This document shows, one piece after another, positions 41,971 through 49,408 of a DNA stretch of 49,408 bases. A program made the translations under genes and the position numbers. Source of the stretch: an uncultured Bacteroidales bacterium (GTDB lineage: Bacteria; Bacteroidota; Bacteroidia; Bacteroidales; UBA932); contig CABUIX010000008.1 of assembly GCA_902491795.1 (NCBI GenBank), forward strand, positions 1-49,408, given 5' to 3'. Within the stretch, counting starts at the first letter, position 1, and each line of letters opens with the position of its first letter. The notes below the pieces were generated by a model. The model was not told the DNA's origin and ran no database searches. It saw nothing but the letters and a program-made list of their open reading frames with translations.

Positions 41971-42543
41971 CTATGCTGCAGCGTTTGCTGCAGAGTTGCG
42001 TGTTGCCTTTACGCCGCAGATGATTGTGTCCTTGTCGGTAAGGATCACTGCGTTGTCAACCTTGATCTCGCCGGCCTTGATTCTCTTGTCGAGACCGAGG
42101 GAAGAGATGTCTACCGTCACCTTGTCGGGAAGGTCCTTGAGCAGCGCGCTGATGCGGATCTTGCGCTCTCTCTGGTAGAACTTGCCACCCTGCTGAACAC
42201 CGATTGCATGTCCGGTGATTTCAAGGGGAACATCGATGCTGATGGGCTTTGTCTCGTTTACTGCGAGGAAGTCTATGTGGAGGCACTCGTCAGAAACAGG
42301 ATGCCACTGAAGCTCGTGAAGAACGGCTGTCTGCTTTGCTCCTCCGTCAATCACCAGGTCAACGATGTAGGACTGGGGTGTGTTGGTAAGGACTTTGAGT
42401 TCCTTTGCGTCGACGGAAAAGAGAACGTTGTCCATTCCGCATCCGTAGAGGTTGCAGGGAACGAGACCCTGTCTGCGGATTTCCTTGATCACGGCCTTGT
42501 TTCCCACCTTGCGGGACTGGCCCTTGAGTTCAAAATGCTGCAT
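41971..42543 (-). CDS. rplY: 50S ribosomal protein bL25 (Ctc/TL5 form)
   Basis: 190 residues from ATG 42543 (MQHFELKGQSRKVGNKAVIKEIRRQGL). The N-terminal domain binds 5S rRNA; the added C-terminal domain (IDVPLEITGHAIGVQQGGKF ... VTVDISSLGLDKRIKAGEI) makes it the long Ctc form. It ends in an Ala/Asn-rich tail. Start 42573 of the longer frame lies in the leader hairpin and is rejected. A promoter and a structured leader of about 80 bases precede it. Confidence 0.95.
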   Translation of the reverse strand: MQHFELKGQSRKVGNKAVIKEIRRQGLVPCNLYGCGMDNVLFSVDAKELKVLTNTPQSYIVDLVIDGGAKQTAVLHELQWHPVSDECLHIDFLAVNETKPISIDVPLEITGHAIGVQQGGKFYQRERKIRISALLKDLPDKVTVDISSLGLDKRIKAGEIKVDNAVILTDKDTIICGVKATRNSAANAAA

Positions 42544-42572
42544 TGTAAGAAAAAATGAAAATGTGTTACTCA

Positions 42573-42618
42573 ATCCGGCACCTGGCCGGATCCCATTGCA
42601 CCAAAACCTCCTGGTTTT
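42573..42618 (-). promoter_or_regulatory. Structured leader of rplY
   Basis: Two hairpins lie in the leader: ATCCGGC/GCCGGAT (42573-42579 with 42585-42591, loop of 5) and AAAACC/GGTTTT (42603-42608 with 42613-42618, loop of 4). Both are perfect. They may be a ribosomal-protein autoregulatory site; no known leader family was matched. Confidence 0.45.
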
Positions 42619-42628
42619 AAAATGCCTG

Positions 42629-42659
42629 CAAATATACGAATATATTGCGAAATAGCAAT
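42629..42659 (-). promoter_or_regulatory. Promoter of rplY-pth
   Basis: Minus strand: ATTG (TTG at 42658-42656), 19 bases, TATATTTG (42636-42629). Confidence 0.65.
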
Positions 42660-42675
42660 TTTTCCGATTTCTTGA

Positions 42676-42683
42676 TATATTTG
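42676..42683 (+). promoter_or_regulatory. -7 box (TATATTTG) for rsmI
   Basis: Exact TAnnTTTG, 15 bases before ATG 42699. The longer frame starting at 42645 begins before it and is rejected. Confidence 0.6.
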
Positions 42684-42698
42684 CACGTTGTACTGTTT

Positions 42699-43466
42699 AT
42701 GGACGGAAAGGGCCAGGGAATACTTTACATCGTCCCGACTCCGGTCGGGAATCTTGAGGACATGACCTATAGGGCGGTCAGTGTGCTCAAGGAGGCTGAC
42801 CTGATTCTTGCCGAGGACACGCGGACCACAGGCATTCTTCTCAAGCACTTCGGGATTGAGGGGCGCCTGCTTCCGCATCACAAGTACAATGAGCACAAGA
42901 CTGTGGCCATGATACGCGACCGCATACTGGCAGGGGCAGATGTGGCTCTTGTGAGTGATGCCGGGACCCCGGGAATTTCGGATCCCGGATTCCTGCTGTC
43001 CAGGACATGTGCAGAAGAGGGGATAGAAGTAAGGACCCTGCCCGGGGCAACAGCGTGCATTCCGGCCATAGTGTCATCGGGCTTGCCCTGCGACCGTTTC
43101 TGCTTCGAGGGCTTTCTCCCCCACAAGAAGGGGCGCAGGTCTCAGATGGAAAACTTAACCAATGAAACGAGGACTATGATATTCTACGAATCACCTGCCC
43201 GGCTCGTGAAGACACTGGAACTCTTTGCCGAGGCATTCGGGGAGCAGCGGCGCTGCTGCGTCTCCAGAGAAATTTCCAAAATCCATGAGGAGCACGTCCG
43301 AGGCAGCATTGCCGAGGTCCTTGACCATTTCCGCGAATTCCCGCCCAAGGGTGAGATCGTGATTGTTGTGGCGGGGGCTGAACGTGCGAGGAACACTGTC
43401 CACAAGAACAAATACCGCAATGACGATGAGAGAGACGAAGGACAGTGCGGAGAAGAGGAACAATAG
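42699..43466 (+). CDS. rsmI: 16S rRNA (cytidine-1402-2'-O)-methyltransferase RsmI
   Basis: 255 residues. A tetrapyrrole-methylase-fold enzyme that methylates C1402 in the decoding centre with SAM. GILYIVPTPVGNLEDMT opens the domain; ILAEDTRTTG, SDAGTPGISDPG and IFYESPARLVKTL follow. The C-terminus is a charged tail (NKYRNDDERDEGQCGEEEQ). The next gene starts 47 bases before its end. Confidence 0.96.
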   Translation: MDGKGQGILYIVPTPVGNLEDMTYRAVSVLKEADLILAEDTRTTGILLKHFGIEGRLLPHHKYNEHKTVAMIRDRILAGADVALVSDAGTPGISDPGFLLSRTCAEEGIEVRTLPGATACIPAIVSSGLPCDRFCFEGFLPHKKGRRSQMENLTNETRTMIFYESPARLVKTLELFAEAFGEQRRCCVSREISKIHEEHVRGSIAEVLDHFREFPPKGEIVIVVAGAERARNTVHKNKYRNDDERDEGQCGEEEQ

Positions 43467-44358
43467 TTCCGCTGCATTCAAGACCGGCGCAATCTCGCTG
43501 GCATTTCTCGTAATAGGCTATCAGGCTGCCCTGTTCATCAACAGGGCAGCATTGCTCGGCATTGAAGCTGCCAGGGACAATCCTGACACCGTATATGTTG
43601 TGAAGCACGTTTATCCGCAGGTCGCGGAACTGCCTGTGTCGGGTCCAGCCGACGGCACGGAACGCCGGCCTTCATTTGATACCGTGAGGGTTGAGGCACA
43701 GCATTCTCCGAGGGTCCTTGCCGGCAGGGAACGCGTGCGGAGGGTTGAGTCCTTTGTCTTTGACCCCAACACCGTGAGCCTGGAGGATCTTCAACGTCTG
43801 GGCTTCAGCAGCAGGCAAGCGGAGGCCATAGGGAATTATCGCTTGAAGGGAGGACGGTTCAGGCGCAAGGAGGATTTTGCCAAATCTTTTGTCGTTGCGG
43901 ACTCTGTCTACAGGAGACTGGAGCCTTACATTAAAATTCCTCTCGTGGACATCAACACGGCAGATTCGGCAGCGTTTGACGGCCTGCCTGGCATCGGACC
44001 GTATTTTGCCGCAAAGATGGTGGAATACCGGGCTGAACTGGGAGGATATTCATATCCGGAGCAGCTCATGGACATATACAACTTCGGACCGGAGCGCTAT
44101 GAGGCGCTTGAGGACCTGATATCCTGTTCCGCTCCCGAGGCCTACGGCCTTTGGACATTGCCTGCGGAGGAACTGCGCCGTCACCCGTACATACGTACAT
44201 GGCAGGCGGCGAATGCAATCGTTCTGTACCGGGAGAACAATCCTGCCGACAGCCTTTCGGTTGCAGGGATGGCGGAGGCCGGCATACTGCCGGAAGAGGA
44301 TGCGTCCAGACTGGCGCGGTGCCGGATTGCCGGACCTATTTCCTCGGATGGTGAGTGA
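43420..44358 (+). CDS. ComEA-like helix-hairpin-helix protein
   Basis: 312 residues from ATG 43420 (or ATG 43426). One N-terminal membrane helix (TGAISLAFLVIGYQAALFI) is followed by a linker and three helix-hairpin-helix units: DPNTVSLEDLQRLGFSSRQAEAI, VDINTADSAAFDGLPGIGPYFAAKMVEYR and a degenerate third near LRRHPYIRTWQAANAI. ComEA proteins bind incoming DNA during natural transformation, but Bacteroidetes relatives are not proven to. It overlaps rsmI by 47 bases and xerD (convergent) by 23. Confidence 0.85.
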   Translation: MTMRETKDSAEKRNNSSAAFKTGAISLAFLVIGYQAALFINRAALLGIEAARDNPDTVYVVKHVYPQVAELPVSGPADGTERRPSFDTVRVEAQHSPRVLAGRERVRRVESFVFDPNTVSLEDLQRLGFSSRQAEAIGNYRLKGGRFRRKEDFAKSFVVADSVYRRLEPYIKIPLVDINTADSAAFDGLPGIGPYFAAKMVEYRAELGGYSYPEQLMDIYNFGPERYEALEDLISCSAPEAYGLWTLPAEELRRHPYIRTWQAANAIVLYRENNPADSLSVAGMAEAGILPEEDASRLARCRIAGPISSDGE

Positions 44359-45217
44359 GAATTTCCTTCTGCCAGCTGGCGGAGTCGATGTGGGTATAGA
44401 TTTCGGTGGTGAGAATGGATTCGTGGCCGAGCATTTCCTGGACCACCCGCAGGTCTGCGCCGTTTTCGACCAGATGAGTTGCAAAGGAGTGCCTGAATGT
44501 GTGAGGAGAGATCTCTTTCGTTATTCCCGCGGCAAGTGCCTGCTCCTTTACCATGTTGAAGACGGAGATGCGGCTGAGCGGGCGTCCGAATCTGTTGAGG
44601 AAGGCGATGTCGCCGAATGCCGGCAGAGCGGGCTCGGGCCTGACTTCGAGATAGTCCGTGAAAGCTTCGGCCGCCATCTCGCCGAGCGGCACAATCCTTT
44701 CCTTGTTGCCTTTGCCGGTGACCCTGACGAAACTTTCGTCAATGTATACCGAGGATATCCTGAGCGAACACAGTTCCGAAACGCGGAGTCCGCAGCCGTA
44801 AAGCATTTCCAGGATTGCCCTGTTCCTCCGCCCGGTCCAGTTGTCCGTGCGCACGGAGTCAATTATGGCCGAAACTTCCTCTACCGAAAGGACTTCCGGA
44901 ATGTGTCTCCCCAGTTTGGGGGCATCGATGCTGTCGCACGGGTTGTCCTTCCTGTCGCCTTCGCGTATCATCCAGTTGAAGAAAGACTTGAGAGCGCTCA
45001 AGGTCCTTGCCTGGGACCTGCGTGACAGTTTGACTGAAATCTTGCCGAAATAGCCTGCCAACTCTGCCGCGGTGACGGCTTGTGGCCTGTTCCCGCCGGA
45101 TTCAAGGAATTCCTTCACGTCTGAACAGTAAGATGCCACGGTGTTGGGCGACATCTTTCTTTCGATGCCGAGGTAGTAGGCGAACTCCTTAAGTATTTCC
45201 TGTATGTCGCTTTTCAA
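44336..45217 (-). CDS. xerD: Tyrosine recombinase XerD
   Basis: 293 residues if TTG 45217 is the start. With XerC it resolves chromosome dimers at dif. Catalytic set: R145 (GLRVSEL), K169 (VTGKGNKE), H239 and R242 (HTFRHSFATHL), H265 (LGHESILTT) and Y274 (YTHID). The SAM-like N-terminal core-binding domain spans about 1-100. TTG 45226 lies inside the -7 box (45224-45231), so TTG 45217 is favoured. It is a housekeeping Xer, with no signs of an integron or phage. Confidence 0.93.
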   Translation of the reverse strand: MKSDIQEILKEFAYYLGIERKMSPNTVASYCSDVKEFLESGGNRPQAVTAAELAGYFGKISVKLSRRSQARTLSALKSFFNWMIREGDRKDNPCDSIDAPKLGRHIPEVLSVEEVSAIIDSVRTDNWTGRRNRAILEMLYGCGLRVSELCSLRISSVYIDESFVRVTGKGNKERIVPLGEMAAEAFTDYLEVRPEPALPAFGDIAFLNRFGRPLSRISVFNMVKEQALAAGITKEISPHTFRHSFATHLVENGADLRVVQEMLGHESILTTEIYTHIDSASWQKEILTHHPRK

Positions 45218-45223
45218 GGTATG

Positions 45224-45231
45224 CAAAAATA
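45224..45231 (-). promoter_or_regulatory. -7 box (TATTTTTG) six bases before the xerD start
   Basis: Minus strand TATTTTTG, CATACC, TTG 45217. No clear TTTG upstream. A leader of about two bases is predicted. Confidence 0.5.
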
Positions 45232-45254
45232 TATATTTTCGCCGAGGGAATTAA

Positions 45255-45286
45255 TTTGACAAGTTAAAAACAATTTAATAAGTTTG
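45255..45286 (+). promoter_or_regulatory. Promoter of the clostripain-like gene
   Basis: TTTG (45255-45258), 20 bases, TAAGTTTG (45279-45286), exact consensus. Six bases separate the box from GTG 45293, so the mRNA should be nearly leaderless. Confidence 0.8.
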
Positions 45287-45292
45287 CCGATT

Positions 45293-46522
45293 GTGAGAAA
45301 GTGTACATTGATACTGTGTCTTTTCCTTTGCCTGCTGACAGGTGTATCCTGCAGCCGGGAAGGGGAGTACGACCCGTTGAGAGGCTATCGCCATGTCCTG
45401 ATATATTGCGGGCTTGGCTATAATAATCTCAGCAGCTATCTTGAGGACAATCTGGCAGACCTCAAGTCCGGTCTGCTTCCGGAGCTTGACCGTGATCTGG
45501 CTGTTGTTGCATTCTGTCACAACACTGCAAAGGATTTCGATTACGGTACCCCCACGTCCCCGGTTCTGGTGAGGATATACCGCGACAGGGGAATGACCCG
45601 AACCGACACGCTCAAGGTCTATCCTGAGAGCATGGAAAGTGCATCGGCTTCGGCTATCCGGGAGATGATGCTTGACGTGAAGGAAATGTTTCCGTCCGAA
45701 AGCTACGGAATGCTCTTCTCGTCGCATGCCAGCGGGTGGATTCCGGTAGGCTACAGCAGCTCCGGAGAGCGCCGCGGCATCATGCTCATGGAATACGGTC
45801 CGGATCCTGAACTGCCTCTGACCAAGACTATAGGCGCTCAGTATGAAGGGTCTTCATCAAATTCGCTTGAAATCGACATCAGGGACTTTGCCCAGGCGAT
45901 CCCCATGCATCTGGACTATATGATCTTTGATGCCTGCCTTCTTGGAAGTGTCGAGTTTGCATGGGAGCTCAAGGACGTGTGCGACAGAATCGTCTTTTCG
46001 CCCACGGAGGTGCTTGCCTATGGCTTTGTCTACAACACTCTGGTGAAGAATCTGATGGCCGGACGCGAGCCTGATCTTGAGACGGTATGCCGGGAGTATT
46101 ACGAGCGCTATGACAACATGGAAGGCCTCAACCGCTCCGCAACCGTAACGCTCGTCGACTGCTCGAAACTTGACAGGCTCTCCGAAGCATTTGCACGGAT
46201 CGTGGCTTCCTGCGGGAACAGGCTTCCGGAGATAGACAGAAGCGATGTCCAGAAATATTTTTATGACGACGGCAGGTTCTTTTTCTACTATGACCTCAGG
46301 GATCTTGCCGCTGCAATGAATCCTGATTCCGGGCTTCTTGAGGAATTGGACAGCGCCCTAAGGGAATGCGTGGTCTATCATGCCGAGACCCCTTCGTTCT
46401 TCTTCCTGAAGCTTGAGCGCTGCTGTGGCCTGAGTGTCTATTTCCCTTCGCAGGATTGGCCTGTGCTCAACGGGTACTATGGCGGCCTGGGGTGGAACCA
46501 GGCTACCGGACTGGTCAACTGA
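45293..46522 (+). CDS. Clostripain-like (C11) lipoprotein peptidase
   Basis: 409 residues from GTG 45293; MRKCTLILCLFLCLLTGVSC is a lipoprotein signal with C20. The caspase-like fold shows the catalytic histidine H145 in FSSHASGW and cysteine C215 in IFDACLLGSVE. Clostripains cut after Arg or Lys; the specificity here is not readable. The signal places it on the envelope, possibly the surface. The earlier TTG 45284 lies within the -7 box and is rejected. No terminator is seen before tdk. Confidence 0.85.
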   Translation: MRKCTLILCLFLCLLTGVSCSREGEYDPLRGYRHVLIYCGLGYNNLSSYLEDNLADLKSGLLPELDRDLAVVAFCHNTAKDFDYGTPTSPVLVRIYRDRGMTRTDTLKVYPESMESASASAIREMMLDVKEMFPSESYGMLFSSHASGWIPVGYSSSGERRGIMLMEYGPDPELPLTKTIGAQYEGSSSNSLEIDIRDFAQAIPMHLDYMIFDACLLGSVEFAWELKDVCDRIVFSPTEVLAYGFVYNTLVKNLMAGREPDLETVCREYYERYDNMEGLNRSATVTLVDCSKLDRLSEAFARIVASCGNRLPEIDRSDVQKYFYDDGRFFFYYDLRDLAAAMNPDSGLLEELDSALRECVVYHAETPSFFFLKLERCCGLSVYFPSQDWPVLNGYYGGLGWNQATGLVN

Positions 46523-46533
46523 CGGAATAAAGG

Positions 46534-46564
46534 TTTGCAAAATTGATTTTAAGCGGTAATTTTG
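46534..46564 (+). promoter_or_regulatory. Promoter of tdk
   Basis: TTTG (46534-46537), 19 bases, TAATTTTG (46557-46564), exact consensus; 20 bases to ATG 46585. Confidence 0.8.
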
Positions 46565-46584
46565 GGACCGGATTTTTTCGAACT

Positions 46585-47160
46585 ATGTTTTCAGAAGGAT
46601 ACAAGAAGTCGGGCTGCATTGAGGTGGTGTGCGGCTCAATGTTTTCCGGAAAGACGGAAGAACTCATACGCCGCCTGCGCAGGGCGCAGTTTGCCAACCA
46701 GAAGATAGCCATATTCAAGCCGGCAATAGACAAGAGGTATTCGGATGTTGAGGTCGTCTCGCACGATTTCCACAAGATAAAGTCGACGCCGGTGTCATCC
46801 GCTTCGGAAATATTGAATGTTCCCGAGGATATTCAGGTGGTCGGAATCGATGAGGCCCAGTTTTTTGACGAGAGCCTTGTGGATGTGTGCCAGGAACTTG
46901 CCAACCGCGGAGTGAGGGTGATTGTTGCCGGTCTGGACACTGATTTCAAGGGCGTTCCCTTCGGCCCCATTCCGATGCTGATGGCCGTCGCGGAGGATGT
47001 TCAGAAGGTTCATGCAATCTGCGTGAGGTGCGGCAATCTTGCCAATTATTCCCATCGTCTCAACAAGAGCGAGGACTTGGTCCTGCTTGGTGAGAAGGAT
47101 GTCTACGAACCTCTTTGCCGTGACTGTTATCTGAAGGCAGTCGCCGAGGAAAACGCCTGA
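46585..47160 (+). CDS. tdk: Thymidine kinase, type II
   Basis: 191 residues from ATG 46585. It phosphorylates thymidine in nucleotide salvage. The P-loop is GSMFSGKTEE (17-26), the catalytic base is E90 in IDEAQFF, and the zinc site is made by CVRCGN and PLCRDC. TDFKGVPFGP is the thymidine-binding loop. The longer frame start at 46543 lies before the -7 box and is rejected. It overlaps the next gene by one base (TGATG). Confidence 0.97.
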   Translation: MFSEGYKKSGCIEVVCGSMFSGKTEELIRRLRRAQFANQKIAIFKPAIDKRYSDVEVVSHDFHKIKSTPVSSASEILNVPEDIQVVGIDEAQFFDESLVDVCQELANRGVRVIVAGLDTDFKGVPFGPIPMLMAVAEDVQKVHAICVRCGNLANYSHRLNKSEDLVLLGEKDVYEPLCRDCYLKAVAEENA

Positions 47161-47636
47161 TGGACAATCTGTCAGGGATTTTTGCACGCAACTGCACTGT
47201 CCGCCGCATCGACAAGTCCACTGCCGATGCATTCATGGCGGAGAACCACAGGCTGGGGGCCACCGGAGGACGCTATCGTTATGGCCTTTTCGTGCATCGC
47301 AGTACAGGTGCTTCCGAGATGGCCTGTCCGGAGGGCAGCCTGGTTGCCGTGGCCGTGTTCTCCAATGCGAGGCGTTGGCTCAAGGACGGCAGGAAGGTGA
47401 GTTCATACGAATGGATCCGCTATGCCTCGCTTCCGGGCATGAGGGTGATAGGCGGGATGGGGAAACTCCTGCAGGCTTTCATTGACGAAGTCCATCCTGA
47501 CGATGTGATGAGCTACGCGGACGCTGACTATCCGGACGGAGGAGAGGCATATTCGAAGCTCGGTTTTGTGGCCGAAGGTCTTGTGGAGCGGGGAGGGCAC
47601 CGCGACATCAAGTACAGGCTCAGGATTTCCCGGTGA
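47160..47636 (+). CDS. GNAT-like protein related to phage-encoded family
   Basis: 158 residues, coupled to tdk by TGATG. The pattern FMAENHRLGATGGRYRYGLF, LVAVAVFSNAR, YEWIRYASLPG, RVIGGMGKLLQAFI, DVMSYADADYPDGGEAYSKLGF resembles a small domain I know from phage proteins and from homing-endonuclease-associated regions, where it reads NHxQG, YGL, LVSLMTFGK, YELxRF, VVGGASKLFKYFI, IISYAD and GxLYxKLGF. It looks GNAT-like by its GGxGKLL and YxKLGF motifs. Function unknown. The 3' end overlaps recX by 17 bases. Confidence 0.65.
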   Translation: MDNLSGIFARNCTVRRIDKSTADAFMAENHRLGATGGRYRYGLFVHRSTGASEMACPEGSLVAVAVFSNARRWLKDGRKVSSYEWIRYASLPGMRVIGGMGKLLQAFIDEVHPDDVMSYADADYPDGGEAYSKLGFVAEGLVERGGHRDIKYRLRISR

Positions 47637-48084
47637 TTTCGTCAGCCACCCTGCTGACAATATCGTAGTCGTAGCCTCTGGAAAGGGCATATTTCAGCAG
47701 TTTGAGTCTTGCGGCTTCGTCTCCGGAAAGACTTTTCCATTTTGACTCCATGAGCTTCCTCAATTTCTGTTCGGCCCTGTCTCCGTCAATTTCGCCGAGG
47801 GCCGCATTTATCATTTCGGGAGGTATCCGTTTCGCGCCAAGCGCAAATCTTATTTTCATGGGCCCCCACCCCGTTATTCCTGCCTTCTCGCGGGCGAAGG
47901 CTGCGGCATAGCGGCTGTCGTCGACGAAGCCGTTGGTCCTGAGGGCTTCCAGCAGTTCTTCTGCAGCCTCCATGTCTCCATCCAGCAGGGTGGTCGCCTT
48001 TTTCAGCATGTCCATGCTGCAATATTCTCTTCGTGCACATTGGCGCTCAAGGCGCGAGAGAATTTTCTTCTGTGTCTCGTTCAT
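47620..48084 (-). CDS. recX: Regulatory protein RecX
   Basis: 154 residues from ATG 48084, which shares a base with the stop of the upstream gene (TGATG). RecX restrains RecA filament growth. Three-helix repeats are visible: CARREYCSMDMLKKAT, LRTNGFVDDSRYAAAFAREKAGITGWGPMKIRFALGAK-like, and LKLLKYALSRGYDYDIVSRV. The family-typical FVDDxRYAxxFxR is clear. recA is not in the window. Confidence 0.92.
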   Translation of the reverse strand: MNETQKKILSRLERQCARREYCSMDMLKKATTLLDGDMEAAEELLEALRTNGFVDDSRYAAAFAREKAGITGWGPMKIRFALGAKRIPPEMINAALGEIDGDRAEQKLRKLMESKWKSLSGDEAARLKLLKYALSRGYDYDIVSRVADEITGKS

Positions 48085-49408
48085 CAGAAATCGAATCCTA
48101 TTGAGGCATAAATGCCCCACTGGCTTCTGTTTGACCAGTGGCAGTTGATCTTTATCGGGCCGGCCACGAAATCATATGCGAATTCGGCTCCGAGGGCCCA
48201 GTAGTCCGGATCGAATTCCGCGATCAGCCGGCTTCCGCCGTCATTGCTCTCAACCATCCCGGCAAGAGCCGAGACGTAGAATTTGCGAACCGGATTGAAA
48301 CGCAGTTCCAGAGTCGCAGCCGCAAGATATTCGTCGGCCATCACGACATTGTCTATGCCGAAGAATGGAATCTGGCTGTCGGCATATCTGCCTGCCAGTG
48401 ACCCTCCCACAAAATTGGTGTGCAGCACTGACAGATCCTTGTATATGTGTCCGTCGCTGCCTGTGGTGTTTCCGGTAGACATTACGGCCCTCAGGTCCAC
48501 TTTCGGGATGAAGGCAATCTTGTCCGATGCCGGAAGGACTGTCCTGAAACTTGCCGACAGGGCTATCACCGGCTTGAATGTGGGATCTCCGGCCTTGAGA
48601 AAATCATAGTTGGCGACAAATGAAAGTTTTGTGCCGGAAGAAGGATAGTAGTAGTCGTCGTAGGTGTAGATGTGACCTGAGGCGAACGCTCCCAGATAGT
48701 CGCCTCTGAGAGCCTTTTCCGAGAGTGTCTCCTCTATGACAGAGCCGAGGTGCGTGTTGCGGTCGAGATTGATGTACTGGTTCTTGATCCCTGCCTCGAA
48801 ATTCAGCTTGGTCCAGCGCACGTCAGTGATGTAAACGGTCTCCTTGTGAGTCCAGTATGAGGCATCGTATGTCATGTCGTTTCCGGATGAGCCGAGCATC
48901 CCCTTGTATCGTGAGACTGAGGCCCTGACGTTGATTGCCGGAATTTTTGCAAAATCCAGCGAGTAATGCAGGTCAGCCTTGAGGTTCTGCCCCAACTTGG
49001 CGGTGAAGTTGAGCTTTGAGCCTGTCATGCTGTTGACATTGAGCCCGAAGTTGAACAATATCGATGCCCATTCCTCGGTGTCGAGCCTGACTCCGAGTCC
49101 GATGTTGTGGGCCGGCGCCTTGACGAAGTTGAAAATAAGGTGATACGGCTCTCCGGCCCCAAGCATTGACCATGTTACCGATGCGAATGAGCCGGTAGCC
49201 TGGAAACGGCTCATGACTTTGTCGAGGTCTGCCTTTGTGACACTGTCTCCGGCCTCGAAGTCCAGAAGCTTGGAGAGTATGGACGCTTCCTTCTCGGAAA
49301 TCCCCTGAAAAGAGATTTCGGCTATCCTGACAGGTGTCTCGGCGATATTGTCGGCTTTGTCCGTAATCTGGATGCGGTCGGCCCCGACCAGTTCCTTGAG
49401 CTTCTGCA
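48084..49408 (-). CDS. Patatin/POTRA/beta-barrel-type outer-membrane protein, 5' end cut by window
   Basis: The frame stays open to the window edge; about 441 residues are visible. The edge-proximal part reads like a POTRA domain (RIAEISFQGISEKEASILSKLL ... DLDKVMSRFQATGSFASVTW), followed by a BamA-like barrel of about 340 residues ending in the aromatic SIGFDF. In Bacteroidetes this POTRA-barrel end usually belongs to a patatin-like phospholipase with an N-terminal hydrolase domain; that part is outside the window, so the link is inferred. ATG 49214 lies within the POTRA region and is not the start. It is coupled to recX. Confidence 0.75.
   Translation of the reverse strand, partial: QKLKELVGADRIQITDKADNIAETPVRIAEISFQGISEKEASILSKLLDFEAGDSVTKADLDKVMSRFQATGSFASVTWSMLGAGEPYHLIFNFVKAPAHNIGLGVRLDTEEWASILFNFGLNVNSMTGSKLNFTAKLGQNLKADLHYSLDFAKIPAINVRASVSRYKGMLGSSGNDMTYDASYWTHKETVYITDVRWTKLNFEAGIKNQYINLDRNTHLGSVIEETLSEKALRGDYLGAFASGHIYTYDDYYYPSSGTKLSFVANYDFLKAGDPTFKPVIALSASFRTVLPASDKIAFIPKVDLRAVMSTGNTTGSDGHIYKDLSVLHTNFVGGSLAGRYADSQIPFFGIDNVVMADEYLAAATLELRFNPVRKFYVSALAGMVESNDGGSRLIAEFDPDYWALGAEFAYDFVAGPIKINCHWSNRSQWGIYASIGFDF

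Noticed and set aside
44336..45217. Mobile-element integrase
   Set aside because: Full XerD-type sequence without an adjacent att site, cargo or composition change visible.

Overview
The window is a compact chromosomal segment from a member of the Bacteroidales (Bacteroidota), probably an uncultured gut-type lineage with GC near 50% (an impression, not a count). Three things support this. Recognisable promoters follow the Bacteroidetes pattern (TTTG, 19-20 bases, TAnnTTTG). Shine-Dalgarno sequences are almost absent, with one striking exception at rpsU. The gene families are typical of the group: barrel proteins with a carboxypeptidase-regulatory-like domain, DUF5597 and DUF5106 proteins, a FISUMP lipoprotein, an Hc1-like histone, and a PASTA protein next to RluD. 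Genus cannot be resolved by eye. I found no rRNA, tRNA, CRISPR array, insertion sequence or prophage block.

Layout. 1-4.5 kb: end of a YitT-family membrane protein, a membrane-anchored AraC regulator, an RluA-family pseudouridine synthase and dnaK. 4.6-8.1 kb: FISUMP lipoprotein, Bcp peroxiredoxin, exported choloylglycine/penicillin-acylase hydrolase and rpsU. 8.1-10.0 kb: a two-gene operon of an ATPase with degenerate nucleotide motifs and a sirtuin. 10.2-15.7 kb: rplU-rpmA, then serS-ruvC-outer-membrane barrel. 15.8-19.9 kb: LysE-type exporter, PASTA protein, a frameshifted rluD and lnt. 19.9-26.7 kb: ung; coaD with a thioredoxin-like protein and a small ribbon-helix-helix-like protein; lon; HU; a 29-residue basic protein; RNase G. 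26.8-31.2 kb: a secreted PKD protein and a DUF5597 glycosidase, reverse rubrerythrin and a membrane zinc peptidase. 31.2-37.9 kb: a leftward run tyrS-rbfA-lolC/E-manA-DJ-1-S4 protein-glmS. 38-41 kb: tpiA, a small lipoprotein and an M6 peptidase. 41-45.2 kb: Hc1-like histone, pth, rplY, rsmI, a ComEA-like protein and xerD. 45.3-49.4 kb: clostripain-like lipoprotein, tdk, a phage-like GNAT-type protein, recX, and the barrel end of a patatin/POTRA-type protein cut by the window edge.

Most genes are housekeeping: translation, rRNA and tRNA processing, protein quality control, recombination and envelope biogenesis. Packing is tight, with ATGA or TGATG start/stop couplings and five convergent pairs whose 3' ends overlap. 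No stretch longer than 300 bases lacks a gene. I see no clear new defence or mobile system. The points most worth a second look are the isolated near-perfect Shine-Dalgarno of rpsU, the repeated placement of the -7 promoter box 4-8 bases before start codons (predicting leaderless mRNAs), the broken rluD, the motif-degenerate ATPase paired with a sirtuin, the phage-like protein behind tdk, and a DnaK without the usual acidic C-terminus.
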